Shown one piece after another: positions 46,347-55,234 of a stretch of 64,000 bases of DNA (the stretch's first letter is position 1; each line of letters opens with the position of its first letter). Below the pieces are notes generated by a model. It made no database searches, was not told where the DNA came from, and saw nothing but the letters and a program-made list of their open reading frames with translations. The DNA comes from Nocardioides oceani. Its GTDB lineage: Bacteria; Actinomycetota; Actinomycetes; Propionibacteriales; Nocardioidaceae. The translations under genes were made by a program, and so were the position numbers. Location of the stretch: the NCBI RefSeq assembly GCF_030412965.1, contig NZ_JAUHJQ010000009.1:113886-177885 (forward strand), in the 5' to 3' direction.

Positions 46347-47230
46347 GACAGCCGCTCCGGGATCTTGTTCTCCAGCCGCGTGAAGACCAGCTGGGCGACA
46401 CCGAGCAGCACGACCGAGGCCAGCAGCGCCCCGACGCCGTAGACGAGCAGGTCGTCGGGGATGTGCTCGGCCGCGGTGGCGTCCGGGTCGTCGGTCGAGC
46501 CGACCCAGAACGCCCGCTGCACGAGCAGCACGGCGTCGGCGATCGGGTTGAGCAGGTAGAGCTCGGCGAACCGGCCGAAGCGGTCGTCGACGAGCGTGTA
46601 GGGGTAGATCATCGGCACGCCGAAGCGGACGAAGTTGGTGAGGATCGTGACGGCGCTGGCGAAGTCGCGGAAGAACACGTTGGCCGCGCTGAACATCAGG
46701 GCCAGCGCGGTGCCGAGCACGGCGATGATCGCCAGCGCCAGCAGGAACGCCAGCATGCCGACCGGGTCGGGCACCCAGCCGCACAGCAGGCTGACCACGG
46801 TGAGGATCACCAGCTGGGGCCCCACGTGGTAGAGCGAGACCAGCATCGAGGCGACCGGGAACATCTCCTTGGGCATCGCCATCTTCCGCACGAGCGCCTT
46901 GTTCCGCACGATCGAGCGGGTGCCGGCGTTGAAGGTCTCGGTGAAGAAGTGGACGACGATCAGCCCGCAGAAGACGTGCAGAGCGAACTTCTCGACGCTG
47001 TTGCGGCCGATGATCTCGCCGAAGACGAACCAGAAGATGAACAGCTGGCTCAGCGGGTTGATGTAGGACCACAGGAACCCGAGGAACGAGCCCTGGTAGC
47101 GCGCGCTGATCTCGCGGCGCACCAGCAGCTTGAGCAGGTAGCGACGCCCGAGGACGTCGAGCAGGCCCGCGGTCGGCGCGGGCGGCGCGAGCGGTGCGTC
47201 GACCGCACGCTGCCGACCGGCCTCGGTCAT
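46343..47230 (-). CDS. Polysaccharide ABC exporter permease (Wzm/RfbD/TagG-like)
   Basis: 295-aa ABC-2 permease with about six transmembrane helices. The family entry sequence is LLVRREISARYQGSFLGFLW followed by INPLSQLFIFWFVFG, and VFFRDFASAVTILTNFVRFG precedes the last helices. Like mycobacterial Rv3783 it should form the membrane channel that flips a galactan or related glycan. It overlaps both neighbours by 4 bp, so subunits are made in step with the transferase. Confidence 0.93.
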   Translation of the reverse strand: MTEAGRQRAVDAPLAPPAPTAGLLDVLGRRYLLKLLVRREISARYQGSFLGFLWSYINPLSQLFIFWFVFGEIIGRNSVEKFALHVFCGLIVVHFFTETFNAGTRSIVRNKALVRKMAMPKEMFPVASMLVSLYHVGPQLVILTVVSLLCGWVPDPVGMLAFLLALAIIAVLGTALALMFSAANVFFRDFASAVTILTNFVRFGVPMIYPYTLVDDRFGRFAELYLLNPIADAVLLVQRAFWVGSTDDPDATAAEHIPDDLLVYGVGALLASVVLLGVAQLVFTRLENKIPERLS

Positions 47231-49260
47231 CGCGGCTCCTGCTGGGCCGGCTGCTCCTGCTCGCGCCACGGCGCGAAGGTCCGCTCCCAGACGTCGGGCG
47301 AGGTGATCTCGCCGAGCGCGGCGCGGTACTCCTCGGCCAGCCGCGGCCACTCGCGGCGGTACCGCTCGTGGATCTCGACGGTGCGCTTGACCAGCTCCCG
47401 GAACTTCTCGGGGTCGCGGCGGTAGAACGCCGCCGACGTGCCGTCGTTCATCGAGACGACGGCGGAGTCCAGGGTGCCGAGGCGGTACCACTTGGCGTCC
47501 ATCGCGCGGATCTCGGCCTCGGGGTGCTCCTGGGCGAGGGCACGCGGCGGCTTGAGCTGGCGCAGCGGCTGCAGCCCGGCGCTGATGAGCGTCGAGAGCC
47601 GGCCGGGGATGTCGGAGGTGTCGCGGCCCTTGCGCGGCGGCTTGGTGCGCCGCACCGGCGGGAACGCGTCGGGGTCGACCTGCAGCTGGGCGTCGGTGAA
47701 CTGCTTGCGCAGCGCGTTCACCTCGGCGAGCCGGGTCGGCAGCATCTCGTGGAGCCCGTGCGGGCCGGCGAGCACGTCCTCCATGGCGAGCAGGCGCAGC
47801 TCGGCGGTGGAGTACTGCATGGACACCAGGTGCGCGACCTGGTGGTTGAGGCTCTCCCGGATCATCCGGCCGCCCTTGGGGTAGACCGAGTGCAGCAGCG
47901 CGGCGACGAGCCGGTTGCGGTGGTGGAAGTAGGCCTGCCAGTCCAAGGCGTCGTTCTTGTCGGTCCACGGGACGTGCCACACGGCCGCGCCGGGGAACGT
48001 CACCGTCGGGAAGCCGGCCTTCTTGGCGCGCAGCCCGAACTCCGAGTCGTCCCACTTGATGAACAGCGGCAGCGACAGGCCGACCTCCTCCAGGACGACC
48101 CGCGGGACGAGGCACATGAACCAGCCGTTGAAGTCGACGTCGATCCGCTTGTGCAGCCACCGCGACGAGCGCAGGTTGCGGCCGCCGAAGTCCCAGTCGG
48201 TGTGAGTGTCGGGAGCCGACTGCCACCAGAACCGCCACGGCTGGACGATCTCGCCGAAGCTGTGCAGCCGCGAGCGGGAGTAGATGTTGAACATGTGGCC
48301 GCCCACGATCGTGGGGCGGCGGGCGAGGTCGGCGAAGGTGATCGCGCGGACGATGCCCTCGGGCTCGCAGACGACGTCGTCGTCCATCATCAAGGTGTAC
48401 GTCGCCGTGCCCTTGCGCACCGACTCCAGCTGGCCCCGGGCGTAGCCGCCGGAGCCGCCGAGGTTGCCCTGCTCGACGACCCGCAGCACGCCGCCGAGGG
48501 CCTCGTGCGCCCGCGGGAACGACGAGGAGCCGGTGACGGGGTCGGAGCCCTGCTCCATCACCATCACGGTGTCGAGGTAGGGCCGCAGCGTCTCGTCCTC
48601 GCCGATCTGCACGAGCAGCTCGGCGCAGAAGTCGGGGCGGTTCATCGTCGTGATCGCGATGTCGACGGTGCCGTGGTCGACGCGGTCGGCCGGGACCTCG
48701 GCGGTCCACTCGGCGGACTCGACGACCACGTCCTCGTCGCCGGCGACGACGTCGTACCAGTACCAGCCGCCGTCGACGAACGGCTTGAGCGTCAGGTCGA
48801 AGCTGAACGTGCTGCTGCCGGCGTCGGTGGTCTCGGCGGCGTCGACCCGCTGGGAGTTCCCGCGCGCCATGGACTTGTAGACGATCACCGTCGCGCCGCC
48901 GCCGCGCACCGTGACGGTCAGGGTCACCGAGGTGACGACCGTCCAGCGGCGCCAGTAGCTGGCGGGGAAGGCGTTGAAGTAGGTGCCGAAGGACAGCCGG
49001 TCGCCGGACTTCACGCGCAGCGCGGTCCGCGACTCGATCTGGTCGGGGTGCAGCGCCCGGCCGGTGGAGGTCGACTGCCGGATGGCGGCGTTGTTGAGCG
49101 CCTTGGCCGACCGGTTGCCGCCGACCTCGTACTTGTCGGCGTCGAGCTTGGCGTCCTCGGGGTCGACGTACAGCGCGAGGACGTCGGAGTCCCGGTCGAG
49201 CGGCAGGATCTGGCGCTGCAGCAGGCGCGTGGTGGTGGCACCCGTGGGGCTGGTGGTCAT
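47227..49260 (-). CDS. GlfT2-like galactofuranosyltransferase
   Basis: 677-aa processive GT2 enzyme resembling mycobacterial GlfT2 (637 aa), which polymerises UDP-galactofuranose into galactan. An N-terminal beta-sandwich (about 1-195) precedes a GT-A domain with the metal-binding MMDDDVV (Asp293-295), the catalytic-base motif KWDDSEFGLRAKKAGF (403-418) and His429 in AVWHVPWTDK. A C-terminal helical region follows. The start (ATG 49260) overlaps the glf stop by 4 bp (ATGA), directly coupling donor synthesis and polymerisation. Confidence 0.93.
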   Translation of the reverse strand: MTTSPTGATTTRLLQRQILPLDRDSDVLALYVDPEDAKLDADKYEVGGNRSAKALNNAAIRQSTSTGRALHPDQIESRTALRVKSGDRLSFGTYFNAFPASYWRRWTVVTSVTLTVTVRGGGATVIVYKSMARGNSQRVDAAETTDAGSSTFSFDLTLKPFVDGGWYWYDVVAGDEDVVVESAEWTAEVPADRVDHGTVDIAITTMNRPDFCAELLVQIGEDETLRPYLDTVMVMEQGSDPVTGSSSFPRAHEALGGVLRVVEQGNLGGSGGYARGQLESVRKGTATYTLMMDDDVVCEPEGIVRAITFADLARRPTIVGGHMFNIYSRSRLHSFGEIVQPWRFWWQSAPDTHTDWDFGGRNLRSSRWLHKRIDVDFNGWFMCLVPRVVLEEVGLSLPLFIKWDDSEFGLRAKKAGFPTVTFPGAAVWHVPWTDKNDALDWQAYFHHRNRLVAALLHSVYPKGGRMIRESLNHQVAHLVSMQYSTAELRLLAMEDVLAGPHGLHEMLPTRLAEVNALRKQFTDAQLQVDPDAFPPVRRTKPPRKGRDTSDIPGRLSTLISAGLQPLRQLKPPRALAQEHPEAEIRAMDAKWYRLGTLDSAVVSMNDGTSAAFYRRDPEKFRELVKRTVEIHERYRREWPRLAEEYRAALGEITSPDVWERTFAPWREQEQPAQQEPR

Positions 49261-50471
49261 GCGTCGACTCCTCCGCTGGTCAGCGGCGTGCCGTCCGCGA
49301 AGTGCGGACGCAGCTTGTTCTCGAACATCGACAGCGCCGAGCCGATCGCCATGTGCATGTCGAGGTACTTGTAGGTCCCGAGGCGGCCGCCGAAGAGCAC
49401 CATCGGCTCCTTCTTCGCCAGCTCGCGGTACTTCAGCAGCTTCTCGCGATCGGCCGCGGTGTTCACCGGGTAGTAGGGCTCGTCGCCCTCCTCGGCGAAG
49501 CGGGAGTACTCGTGGACGACGATCGACTTGCCCGGCAGGTAGGTGCGCTCGGGGTGGAGGTGCTTGAACTCCAGGACCCGGGTCCACGGCACGTCCTCGT
49601 CGTTGGCGTTGACCACGCCGGTGCCCTGGTAGTCGTCGACGTCGACGGTCTCGCGCTCGAGGTCGATGGTCCGCCACGACAGGCGGCCCTCGGAGTTGCC
49701 GAAGTACTCGTCGACCGGGCCGGTGTAGACGACCGGGACCGTGCCCTTGTACCGCTCGACGCTGTGCTCGTGACCGGGCGCGAGGAAGTCGGTCTCGAGG
49801 CGGACCTCGATGTTCGGGTGGTCGGCCATCCGGTCCAGCCAGGCGGTGTAGCCGTCGACCGGGAGACCCTCGTAGGTGTCGTTGAAGTACCGGTTGTCGA
49901 AGGTGTAGCGGACCGGGAGGCGCGTGATGATGTCCGCACTCAGCTCCTTGGGGTCGGTCTGCCACTGCTTGGCGGTGTAGCCCTTGACGAACGCCTCGTA
50001 GAGCGGGCGGCCGATGAGCGAGATCGCCTTCTCCTCGAGGTTCGTGGCGTCCTCGGTGCGGATCTCGCTGGCCTGCTCGGCGATGAGCGCGCGCGCCTCG
50101 TCGGGGGTGTGGGACCTGCCGAAGAACTGGTTGATCAGGCCCAGGTTCATCGGGAAGGAGTAGACCTGCCCCTGGTACTTGGCGAAGACCCGGTGTTGGT
50201 AGCCGGTGAAGTCGGTGAACCGGTTGACGTACTCCCAGACCTTCGTGTTGGAGGTGTGGAAGAGGTGGGTGCCGTAGACGTGCACCTCGATGCCGGTCTC
50301 CGGGTCGATCTCGGAGTAGGCGTTGCCCCCGATGTGGTCGCGGCGCTCGAGGACGAGCACCTTCAGCCCGAGCTCGTTCGCGCAGCGCTCGGCGATGGTC
50401 AGGCCGAAGAAGCCCGACCCCACGACGACGAGGTCGGGCGTGGACGCGGGGGCCGGATCAGGGGAGGACAC
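49257..50471 (-). CDS. glf: UDP-galactopyranose mutase
   Basis: 404-aa flavoenzyme converting UDP-Galp to UDP-Galf, the donor for GlfT enzymes. The FAD motif LVVVGSGFFGLTIAERC is at residues 14-30; HVYGTHLFHTSNTKVWEYVN, FPMNLGLINQFF, GYTAKQWQTDP and GRLGTYKYLDMHMAIG are diagnostic. The GTG at 50471 is 8 nt after TAGACT, so the whole glf-glfT-export operon probably starts leaderless. First gene of the operon. Confidence 0.97.
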   Translation of the reverse strand: MSSPDPAPASTPDLVVVGSGFFGLTIAERCANELGLKVLVLERRDHIGGNAYSEIDPETGIEVHVYGTHLFHTSNTKVWEYVNRFTDFTGYQHRVFAKYQGQVYSFPMNLGLINQFFGRSHTPDEARALIAEQASEIRTEDATNLEEKAISLIGRPLYEAFVKGYTAKQWQTDPKELSADIITRLPVRYTFDNRYFNDTYEGLPVDGYTAWLDRMADHPNIEVRLETDFLAPGHEHSVERYKGTVPVVYTGPVDEYFGNSEGRLSWRTIDLERETVDVDDYQGTGVVNANDEDVPWTRVLEFKHLHPERTYLPGKSIVVHEYSRFAEEGDEPYYPVNTAADREKLLKYRELAKKEPMVLFGGRLGTYKYLDMHMAIGSALSMFENKLRPHFADGTPLTSGGVDA

Positions 50472-50479
50472 GGTGGGTG

Positions 50480-50485
50480 AGTCTA
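50480..50485 (-). promoter_or_regulatory. -10 box TAGACT of the galactan operon
   Basis: TAGACT on the minus strand precedes the glf GTG by 8 nt with no ribosome site. Confidence 0.5.
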
Positions 50486-50603
50486 CGGACGAGCCGCCCC
50501 TCCCCCGAACCGCCCGCGCCGGGCGGGTGACGAGGGCCGCCTCGCGTCGCGGAAGGGGCTCCGAGATCGGTGGTGCTGGGGTGTTGCCATCGTCACACTG
50601 GTG

Positions 50604-50618
50604 TTGCAACGTTGTAAA
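50604..50618 (+). promoter_or_regulatory. LacI-type operator before the GH43 gene
   Basis: TTGCAACGTTGTAAA has the palindromic core CAACGTTG (50607-50614) and ends 2 bp before the ATG. TTTACAACGTTGCA on the other strand is identical to the first operator at 53639. It covers the expected -10 position, TTGCCA at 50584-50589 being a candidate -35. Confidence 0.7.
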
Positions 50619-50620
50619 GC

Positions 50621-52519
50621 ATGGCCCCCCAGACTCCCGGGACGACGAGGTCCCTCCTCCTGCTGCTGCTCGCACTGGTGCTGCCGGTCGCGCTCACGAC
50701 GGGGGCACCCGCCTCCGCCTCCCCCACCGCCACCTCGGCGCCCGACGCCGACCGCTACCGCAACCCGCTCGCCCCGCAGGTGCCGGGCGCCGGCACGGTC
50801 GACAGCTGTGCCGACCCGGTCGCGCTGCGCGGCCAGCAGCGCGGCGACCGGCACTGGTACCTCTACTGCACCACCGACCCGCTCGGCGACGAGGACCTCG
50901 ACGAGTCGGGCGCGCTGCGGTTCCACCCCGTGCCGATGATGCGCTCGCGCGACCTCGTCCACTGGACCTACGTCGGCGACGCGCTCCCCGAGCCGCCGTC
51001 CTGGGCGGCCGAGGGCGCGGGCCTGTGGGCCCCGGACGTGGTGTGGTCGGAGGCCACGCGCCGCTACTACCTCACCTTCGTCGTCACCGACACCGACGAC
51101 TCCCTGCGCGGGCCGGGCGCCTGCCCGTCGACCGGCGACAGCGCGATCGGCGTCGCGACCAGCACCAGCCCGACCGGCCCTTGGACGGTCTCCGACCAGC
51201 CGGTCGTCCCGCCGCGCCCCGACCCGGAGGCCGACTGCGCGTTCTTCTGGACCTTCGACCCCGACGTCCTCGGCGACGCGGTCGGCGGCTCGTCGGTGCT
51301 CTACTACGGCAGCTACTACGGCGGCCTCCACGCCACCCGCATCGCCTTCGACCGCGACGGGATCCGCACGACCGGCTCGCCCCGGATGGTCGCGATCGGC
51401 AACCGCTACGAGGGCGCGAACGTCGTCCGGCGCGCCGGCTGGTACCACCTGTTCGCCTCGGCCACGAACTGCTGCAACGGCCCGCTGACGTCGTACGGCG
51501 TGTTCTCGGGCCGCTCGCGCAGCCCGATGGGTCCGTTCGTGGACCGCGACGGGCGCAGCCTGCTCGCGGGACGCGTGGGCGGCTCACCGGTGCTGCTGCC
51601 GAACGGCAACCGCTGGCTCGGCGTCGGGCACAACACCGTCTTCACCGACGACGCCGGACAGTGGTGGACGATCTACCACGCCGTGGACCGGGGCGACCCG
51701 TACTTCGCGACCGACCCCGGCTTCACCAAGCGCCCGGCCCTCCTCGACCGGTTGACCTGGCGCGACGGGTGGCCCGAGGTCCGGTCGGGCCGGTGGGCGT
51801 CCGACACCCCGCAGCCGGCACCTGTCACCCGGCGCGGCGACCGGCGGTCTCCCCCGCCCGCCGGGCCCGGGCCGCTGCGCGCGGGGCGCACGCTGGCGGC
51901 GTACTCCGACGACTTCTCCCGGCCCACCGGCCTGGACCCGGCGTGGACGTGGGTGCGCGAGCCCGACCCGGCGACGTACGCCGTCGAGGACGGCGCGCTG
52001 CGCTGGGCGACCCAGGCCGGCGACCTGGCCCGCGAGGTGAACACCGCCTCGGTGCTCACCCGACCGGCGCCACGGGGTGACCACGTGGTCCAGGTGCGGG
52101 TCCGGCTCGACCTCCCGCCCGAGGGCTGCTGCCAGAACTACGTGCAGGCCGGGCTCGTGCTCCACGAGAGCGACGACCGCTACCTCAAGCTGGTGCACGC
52201 CTCGATCTGGGAGACCCGACAGACCGAGTGGGCCAAGGAGGTGCCGCCCGACGCAGCCGACCCCGACCTCCCGCGCTACGGCAACGGCGTGGTCGGCGCA
52301 CCGGGCGACGAGACCTGGCTGCGCGTGGTCGTCGACCGGCGCCCGGGCGAGGACCGCGTCACCGCGTTCACCCGCAGCGACGGCGGCCGCTGGGTGCGCG
52401 GCGGCACGTGGACCCACGAGCTCGGCCCGGACAGCCGGATCGGCCTCGTCGCCATGGGCGGCGAGGGCTTCACCGCCCGGTTCCTGGACGTGCGGACCTC
52501 CGCGCTCGCGCGCCGCTGA
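50621..52519 (+). CDS. Secreted GH43 arabinan/arabinoxylan hydrolase
   Basis: 632-aa secreted glycosidase. The Sec signal peptide is SLLLLLLALVLPVALTTGAPASAS. A five-bladed GH43 propeller follows with the catalytic triad likely Asp65 (SCADPVAL), Asp213 (TFDPDV) and Glu264 (NRYEGANVV). After a Pro-rich linker near residue 420, a C-terminal concanavalin-like domain (DDFSRPTGLDPAWTWVREP onward) should bind or help cleave polymer. Likely releases arabinose oligomers for the importer downstream. It ends 50 bp into the convergent lacI-type gene. Confidence 0.9.
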   Translation: MAPQTPGTTRSLLLLLLALVLPVALTTGAPASASPTATSAPDADRYRNPLAPQVPGAGTVDSCADPVALRGQQRGDRHWYLYCTTDPLGDEDLDESGALRFHPVPMMRSRDLVHWTYVGDALPEPPSWAAEGAGLWAPDVVWSEATRRYYLTFVVTDTDDSLRGPGACPSTGDSAIGVATSTSPTGPWTVSDQPVVPPRPDPEADCAFFWTFDPDVLGDAVGGSSVLYYGSYYGGLHATRIAFDRDGIRTTGSPRMVAIGNRYEGANVVRRAGWYHLFASATNCCNGPLTSYGVFSGRSRSPMGPFVDRDGRSLLAGRVGGSPVLLPNGNRWLGVGHNTVFTDDAGQWWTIYHAVDRGDPYFATDPGFTKRPALLDRLTWRDGWPEVRSGRWASDTPQPAPVTRRGDRRSPPPAGPGPLRAGRTLAAYSDDFSRPTGLDPAWTWVREPDPATYAVEDGALRWATQAGDLAREVNTASVLTRPAPRGDHVVQVRVRLDLPPEGCCQNYVQAGLVLHESDDRYLKLVHASIWETRQTEWAKEVPPDAADPDLPRYGNGVVGAPGDETWLRVVVDRRPGEDRVTAFTRSDGGRWVRGGTWTHELGPDSRIGLVAMGGEGFTARFLDVRTSALARR

Positions 52520-53567
52520 CGGGGACGTGGGGGTGGCCGGCGGCGGCCGCCCCCACGGTCGACTCGCGGGCGACCACCTCGAAGCCGGCGCGCACGTCGC
52601 GCGGCGCCGGGTCCCGGCCGTCGGGGCCGAGCCGCTCGGCGAGCATGGTGACGGCGGTCCGCGCGATGGCCCGCTTGTCCGGCGCGACCGAGCTCAGCCG
52701 CGGCACCGACCAGCGCGTCTCCTCGACGTCGTCGATGCCGATGACCGCCACGTCCACAGGGACCTCGAGCCCCCGGTCGGCGAGCGCGCGGAGCACGCCG
52801 AGGGCGAGGGTGTCGTTGAAGCAGAGGACGGCGTCCGGGCGGCCGCCCCGGTCCAGCAGCGCACTGATCGCGGCGTACCCGTGCTCGCGGCCGAAGTCCT
52901 CGACCTCGCCGACGAGCGCCTCCTCCGGCTCCAGGCCGGCGGCACGCAGCGCGAGCTCCCAGCCGTGCCGACGCAGCCGCGCGACGCCGGAGTCGCCGGG
53001 ACCGTCGGGCTGGTGGCCGACGAGCGCGATGCTGCGCCGGCCGAGCCCGAGCAGGTGGTCGGTCGCCGCCCGGGCGGCCTCGACGTTGTCGATCGCGACG
53101 TGGTCGGCCGGGCCGTCCCACACCTTCTCGCCGAGCAGCACCACGGGCACCGTGTGGTCCGCGGACGCGCCGAGCTCCTCGGCCGTGAGCGCGAAGGGGC
53201 TCATGATCAGCCCGTCGATGAGGTGGTGACGGAAACCGGCCAGCACGTCGCGCTCGCGCTCGGCCAGGCCGTCGGTCTGGTCGACCAGCACGGTCCAGCC
53301 GTGCTCGTCGGCCGCCTCCATCACGTGCCCGGCCAGCTCGGCGAAGTAGGGGTTCTCCAGCTCCGGCACGGCGAGCGCGATGACCCCGACCCGGCCGGAG
53401 CGCAGGTTGCGGGCGGTGACGTTGGGCCGGTAGCCCATCTCCTCGACGACGGCCTGGACCCGCGCGCGGGTGTCCGCGGCGACGTGGACGTAGCCGTTCA
53501 CGACGTTGCTGACGGTCTTCACCGAGACGCCGGCGCGCTCCGCGACGTCCTTCAAGCGGACGGGCAC
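52470..53567 (-). CDS. LacI-family transcriptional regulator
   Basis: 365-aa LacI repressor. The N-terminal HTH and hinge are VRLKDVAERAGVSVKTVSNV (2-21) and ARNLRSGRVG, followed by a periplasmic-binding-like sensor domain containing ALAVPELENPYFAELAGHV and IGIDDVEETRWSVPRLSSV. GTG 53567 has GAGGAGG 6 nt upstream. It lies between the GH43 and GH51 genes, whose promoters carry matching CAACGTTG-core operators, so it very likely represses both until an arabinose oligomer binds. Its own -10 is TAGAGT at 53607. Confidence 0.93.
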   Translation of the reverse strand: MPVRLKDVAERAGVSVKTVSNVVNGYVHVAADTRARVQAVVEEMGYRPNVTARNLRSGRVGVIALAVPELENPYFAELAGHVMEAADEHGWTVLVDQTDGLAERERDVLAGFRHHLIDGLIMSPFALTAEELGASADHTVPVVLLGEKVWDGPADHVAIDNVEAARAATDHLLGLGRRSIALVGHQPDGPGDSGVARLRRHGWELALRAAGLEPEEALVGEVEDFGREHGYAAISALLDRGGRPDAVLCFNDTLALGVLRALADRGLEVPVDVAVIGIDDVEETRWSVPRLSSVAPDKRAIARTAVTMLAERLGPDGRDPAPRDVRAGFEVVARESTVGAAAAGHPHVPVSGARARRSARPGTGR

Positions 53568-53606
53568 GACCCACCTCCTCGCCGCGGGCTGCTTCGCGGC
53601 GACCCG

Positions 53607-53612
53607 ACTCTA
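53607..53612 (-). promoter_or_regulatory. -10 box TAGAGT of the lacI-type gene
   Basis: TAGAGT on the minus strand lies 39 bp before the GTG at 53567, giving a leader of about 33 nt with a good ribosome site. It is 27 bp from the divergent GH51 operators. Confidence 0.45.
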
Positions 53613-53638
53613 GAGCCCCCGAGGCGTCGGCGTCAGGG

Positions 53639-53668
53639 TTTACAACGTTGCACACAACGTTGTAGAAC
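53639..53668 (+). promoter_or_regulatory. GH51 promoter with two LacI operators
   Basis: TTTACA (53639-53644) and TAGAAC (53663-53668) form a -35/-10 pair with 18-bp spacing; the GTG start follows 7 nt later (leaderless). Two operators lie between them: TTTACAACGTTGCA (core 53643-53650) and ACAACGTTGT (core 53655-53662), centres 12 bp apart. Repressor binding would occlude polymerase directly. Confidence 0.75.
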
Positions 53669-53675
53669 CGGTGCT

Positions 53676-55196
53676 GTGACCACCGCCACACTGACGCTGG
53701 ACCCGTCGTTCACGGTCGGCGCCGTCGACCGCCGCCTCTTCGGGTCCTTCGTCGAGCACATGGGGCGCTGCGTCTACACCGGCATCCACGAGCCGGGCCA
53801 CCCCACGGCCGACGAGCGGGGCTTCCGCGGGGACGTGCTCGACCTCGTCCGCGAGCTCGGCCCCACGATCGTGCGCTACCCCGGCGGGAACTTCGTCTCC
53901 GGCTACCGCTGGGAGGACGGCATCGGGCCGCTCGAGGACCGGCCGCGCCGCCTCGATCTCGCCTGGCGCTCCTGGGAGAGCAACCAGGTCGGGGTCGACG
54001 AGTTCGTCGCCTGGTGCCGCGCCGCCGGCACCGAGCCGATGATGGCGGTCAACCTCGGCACCCGCGGCGTCCGCGAGGCCGTCGACCTGCTGGAGTACTG
54101 CAACCACCCCGGCGGCACCGCCTGGTCGGACCTGCGCCGCGCCCACGGCGCCGAGCAACCGCACGACGTACGCGTGTGGTGCCTGGGCAACGAGCTGGAC
54201 GGGCCCTGGCAGATCGGCCAGAAGACGGCCTGGGAGTACGGCCGGCTCGCCGCCGAGACCGCGCACGCCATGCGCCGGGTCGACCCGCGGGTCGAGCTGG
54301 TCGCGTGCGGCAGCTCCAACAGCACGATGCCGACCTTCGCCAGCTGGGAGGCCACGGTGCTCGCGGAGTGCTACGAGGTGGTCGACCACGTCTCGCTGCA
54401 CAACTACTACGACCCGCTGGGCCGCACGCTGGGCGACCACCTCGCCAGCGGGGTGGACCTCGACCGCGCCATCGACGCGATCGTCGCGACCGCCGACCAC
54501 GTCGGCGCCCGGCTGAAGTCCCGCCGCCGGCTCGGGGTCTCGGTCGACGAGTGGAACGTCTGGTACCAGTCGCGCTTCGACGGCGAGGCGTCGCTGGAGT
54601 GGGCCGAGGCCCGGCCGCTCATCGAGGACACCTACGACGTCGCCGACGCCGCCGTCGTCGGGAGCCTGCTGATCACCCTGCTGCGCCACGCCGACCGGGT
54701 CTCGATCGCCTGCCAGGCCCAGCTGGTCAACGTGATCGCCCCGATCCGCACCGAGGCCGGCGGACCCGCCTGGCGCCAGACGATCTTCCACCCCTTCGCC
54801 CAGGCCGCGGCGCACGCCCGCGGCGAGGTGCTGCGGGTCGAGCCGCGGGTGGCCTGCTACGACACCGCCGACCACGGCGAGGTGCCGCTGCTCGACGCCA
54901 CCGCCACCCACGACCCCGACACCGGCGCGCTCACCGTGCTCGCCGTCAACCGGTCGACCGACGCCCCGCTCGAGCTGGACGCCGACGCGCGGGCCTTCGC
55001 CGGCCACCGGCTGGTCGCCGCGACCACGCTCGCCGCCCCCGACGTCCGCACCACCCTCACCGCCGCCGACCAGCAGGCCGTCGCGCCCTCGCCCAACCCC
55101 ACGGCACGGCTCGAGGACGGCCGGCTCACCGCCGCCCTCCCGCCCGTGTCCTGGAACGTCCTCCGGCTCGAGCCGGTGGCGTCCCCCCGCAGCTGA
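53676..55196 (+). CDS. Alpha-L-arabinofuranosidase, GH51
   Basis: 506-aa intracellular retaining glycosidase removing terminal arabinofuranosyl units. Start region VGAVDRRLFGSFVEHMGRCV, acid/base Glu173 in CLGNELDGPWQIG and nucleophile Glu292 in SVDEWNVWYQ are all canonical, and the length is typical. No signal peptide, so it acts on imported oligosaccharides. GTG 53676 is placed by the promoter geometry. First gene of GH51-importer-glycosidase operon; 38 bp to the next gene. Confidence 0.95.
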   Translation: MTTATLTLDPSFTVGAVDRRLFGSFVEHMGRCVYTGIHEPGHPTADERGFRGDVLDLVRELGPTIVRYPGGNFVSGYRWEDGIGPLEDRPRRLDLAWRSWESNQVGVDEFVAWCRAAGTEPMMAVNLGTRGVREAVDLLEYCNHPGGTAWSDLRRAHGAEQPHDVRVWCLGNELDGPWQIGQKTAWEYGRLAAETAHAMRRVDPRVELVACGSSNSTMPTFASWEATVLAECYEVVDHVSLHNYYDPLGRTLGDHLASGVDLDRAIDAIVATADHVGARLKSRRRLGVSVDEWNVWYQSRFDGEASLEWAEARPLIEDTYDVADAAVVGSLLITLLRHADRVSIACQAQLVNVIAPIRTEAGGPAWRQTIFHPFAQAAAHARGEVLRVEPRVACYDTADHGEVPLLDATATHDPDTGALTVLAVNRSTDAPLELDADARAFAGHRLVAATTLAAPDVRTTLTAADQQAVAPSPNPTARLEDGRLTAALPPVSWNVLRLEPVASPRS

Positions 55197-55234
55197 CCGC
55201 TCCCGAACCGCACCCGTCCGCACCAGGAGGACCC

